Shown: positions 62,431 to 64,000 of the stretch, piece after piece
Layout of the letters: every line of letters begins with the position of its first letter
Numbering within the stretch: position 1 is the stretch's first letter
From: an uncultured Pseudomonas sp.
GTDB lineage: Bacteria > Pseudomonadota > Gammaproteobacteria > Pseudomonadales > Pseudomonadaceae
NCBI RefSeq assembly: GCF_946886105.1
Contig: NZ_CAMPHV010000019.1
Coordinates: forward strand, 1-64,000
DNA: 64,000 nt
Reading direction: 5' to 3'
Position numbers and translations under genes: made by a program
The notes under the pieces: model-generated
What the model saw: the letters and a program-made list of their open reading frames with translations, nothing else
What the model was told of the DNA's origin: nothing
Databases searched by the model: none

Positions 62431-64000
62431 ATGAGCACAGCGGACGCCTTCGCCCAGGCCGGCAGGGCCGCGGTATTGCAGAATATCCAGGGCACCATGG
62501 AGTTCCTGCAGAAGTTCCCGCCGTTCAATCAGATGGACACCGCCCACCTGGCCTACCTGGTGGAGAATTGTCAGCTGCGCTTCTACGGCGAAGGCGAGAC
62601 CATCATCAAGCCCGCCGACGGCCCGGTCGCGCACTTCTATATCGTCAAACAGGGCCGCGTGCATGGCGAGCGCCCGCATTCGGCACGGCGCGGCACCGAG
62701 ACCACCTTCGAAATCGCCACCGGCGAGTGCTTTCCCCTGGCCGCGCTGATCGGCGAACGCGCCACCCGCACCGAACACCTGGCGGCCGAAGACACCTTCT
62801 GCCTGCTATTGAGCAAGGCGGCCTTCGTCAAGCTGTTCGCGGTGTCCAACCCGCTGCGCGACTTCGCCTTGCGCGGGGTCAGCAGCCTGCTCGATCAGGT
62901 CAACCAGCAGGTGCAACTGCGCGCGGTGGAAACCCTCGGCGCGCAGTATTCGCTGGATACCCGCCTGGGCGAACTGGCGATGCGCCAACCGATCGGCTGC
63001 GCGCCCGCCACGCCATTACGCGAAGCGGTCAAACAGATGCACGAGCAGCACGTCGGCAGCATCGTCGTGGTCGATCCGCAGCAGCGCCCGCTGGGCATCT
63101 TCACCCTGCGCGACCTGCGCCGGGTGGTGGCCGACGGCAGCGCGTTGGATCAGCCGATCGACAGCCTGATGACGCCCGACCCTTTCCACCTGCCGCCGGA
63201 TGCCAGCGCCTTCGATGCGGCGATCGCCATGACCGAACGGCATATCGCCCATATCTGCCTGGTCGAACACGGCAAGCTGTGCGGCGTGGTTTCCGAACGC
63301 GACCTGTTCTCCCTGCAGCGGGTCGATCTGGTGCACCTGGCGCGCACCATTCGCCATGCCGGCACGGTGGCGACCCTGGCGGCGCTGCGCAGCGACATCC
63401 GCCTGCTGGTCGACCGCATGCTCGCCCACGGCGCCAGCTCGACGCAGATCACCCACATCATCACCCTGTTCAACGACCACACCGTGTGCCGGGTGATCGA
63501 GCTGACCATCGAGGACCTCGGCGACCCCGGCGTGCCGTTCAGTTGGCTGTGCTTTGGCAGCGAGGGGCGCCGCGAGCAGACCCTGCTCACCGACCAGGAC
63601 AACGGTATCCTCTTCGAGGCCCGCGACAACGCCGAAGCCGCGGCGATCCGCGGCCGTCTGCTGCCGCTGGCGCAGGAGATCAATCAGCGCCTGGCGCAAT
63701 GCGGCTTCACCCTGTGCAAGGGCAATATCATGGCCGGCAACCCCGAGCTGTGCCTGTCGCGCCAGGAGTGGTCGCGGCGCTTCCGGGGCTTCGTCGACGA
63801 GGCGACGCCGGAGAACCTGCTGGGTTCGAGCATCTATTTCGACCTGCGCCTGGTCTGGGGCCCGAGCGAAGGTTGCGAACAGCTGCGCGAAGAGCTGCTG
63901 ACGCTGATCGCCGGCAATACCCTGTTCCAGCGCATGCTCGCGGAAAACGCCCTGCGCCAACGCCCGCCGCTGGGGCTGTTCCGCGATTTCGTGCTGGCCC
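62431..64000 (+). CDS. CNMP/CBS/DUF294 nucleotidyltransferase-like signalling protein (partial)
   Basis: The open frame runs off the window end (at least 523 residues). Residues about 1-150 resemble a cyclic nucleotide-monophosphate-binding domain (HFYIVKQGRVHGERP, GECFPLAALIGE). About 180-300 hold two CBS motifs (MHEQHVGSIVVVDPQQRPLG, HIAHICLVEHGKLCGVVSER). From about 365 a DUF294 putative nucleotidyltransferase domain begins (CFGSEGRREQTLLTDQDNGI), with the GSE...D.D pattern of that fold. GAGG lies about eight bases before the ATG. In Pseudomonas such proteins often precede a DnaQ-like exonuclease gene, which would lie beyond the window. The signal sensed is unknown. Confidence 0.85.
   Translation, partial: MSTADAFAQAGRAAVLQNIQGTMEFLQKFPPFNQMDTAHLAYLVENCQLRFYGEGETIIKPADGPVAHFYIVKQGRVHGERPHSARRGTETTFEIATGECFPLAALIGERATRTEHLAAEDTFCLLLSKAAFVKLFAVSNPLRDFALRGVSSLLDQVNQQVQLRAVETLGAQYSLDTRLGELAMRQPIGCAPATPLREAVKQMHEQHVGSIVVVDPQQRPLGIFTLRDLRRVVADGSALDQPIDSLMTPDPFHLPPDASAFDAAIAMTERHIAHICLVEHGKLCGVVSERDLFSLQRVDLVHLARTIRHAGTVATLAALRSDIRLLVDRMLAHGASSTQITHIITLFNDHTVCRVIELTIEDLGDPGVPFSWLCFGSEGRREQTLLTDQDNGILFEARDNAEAAAIRGRLLPLAQEINQRLAQCGFTLCKGNIMAGNPELCLSRQEWSRRFRGFVDEATPENLLGSSIYFDLRLVWGPSEGCEQLREELLTLIAGNTLFQRMLAENALRQRPPLGLFRDFVLA

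Overview
The window is high-GC chromosomal DNA from a Pseudomonas-type gammaproteobacterium. The evidence is the gene order glcB - acetyltransferase - ACT protein - rarD - srkA/yihE - comF - bioBFHCD - three acyl-CoA dehydrogenases, which I recall from the P. aeruginosa lineage. Two further markers are an MvaT-type nucleoid protein and short palindromic intergenic repeats typical of the genus. No rRNA, tRNA or CRISPR array was seen.

Layout. 1-10500 is core genome: a GntP-family permease and a fused CoA-transferase (hydroxy- or keto-acid use), a polyamine-binding protein with agmatinase, a pentapeptide-repeat K+-channel-like protein, a LysR regulator, and a LemA/M48 membrane peptidase pair. 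About 10660-29080 is an accessory island with lower GC and different codon use. It carries an IS1595-family insertion sequence and a remnant of a second copy, an XRE regulator with its own operator, and several conflict-type modules. These modules are a four-gene coupled operon (PEGA/secretin-N-domain membrane protein, Mrr-like nuclease with ABC-3C C-terminal domain, middle component, DUF3732 ABC ATPase), an island-borne MvaT paralogue, a zincin, a small protein with a papain-like protease, a transglutaminase-like protein with a small membrane protein, and a three-gene operon ending in a membrane protein. No intact integrase was found. A 23-bp inverted repeat (21/23) sits near both edges.

29400-47850 returns to core genome: endonuclease I, three FadE-type acyl-CoA dehydrogenases with a membrane diguanylate cyclase among them, a SprA-like metalloprotease-motif protein, the biotin operon bioB-F-H-C-D, comF, srkA, rarD and an ACT-domain regulator. 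A BirA-type operator lies before bioB and a PsrA box before the third fadE.

47880-64000 holds a GNAT acetyltransferase, malate synthase G, the complete pgaABCD operon for poly-N-acetylglucosamine, a chemoreceptor, two periplasmic binding proteins, and the start of a CNMP/CBS/DUF294 signalling protein cut by the window end. The two binding-protein genes are separated by a covarying palindromic repeat that appears to have replaced the start of the second.

The most promising undescribed biology is in the island: the addition of a PEGA/STN membrane protein to an ABC-3C cassette (17872-21933), and the compact operon of two paralogous small proteins plus a membrane protein (26917-28188).
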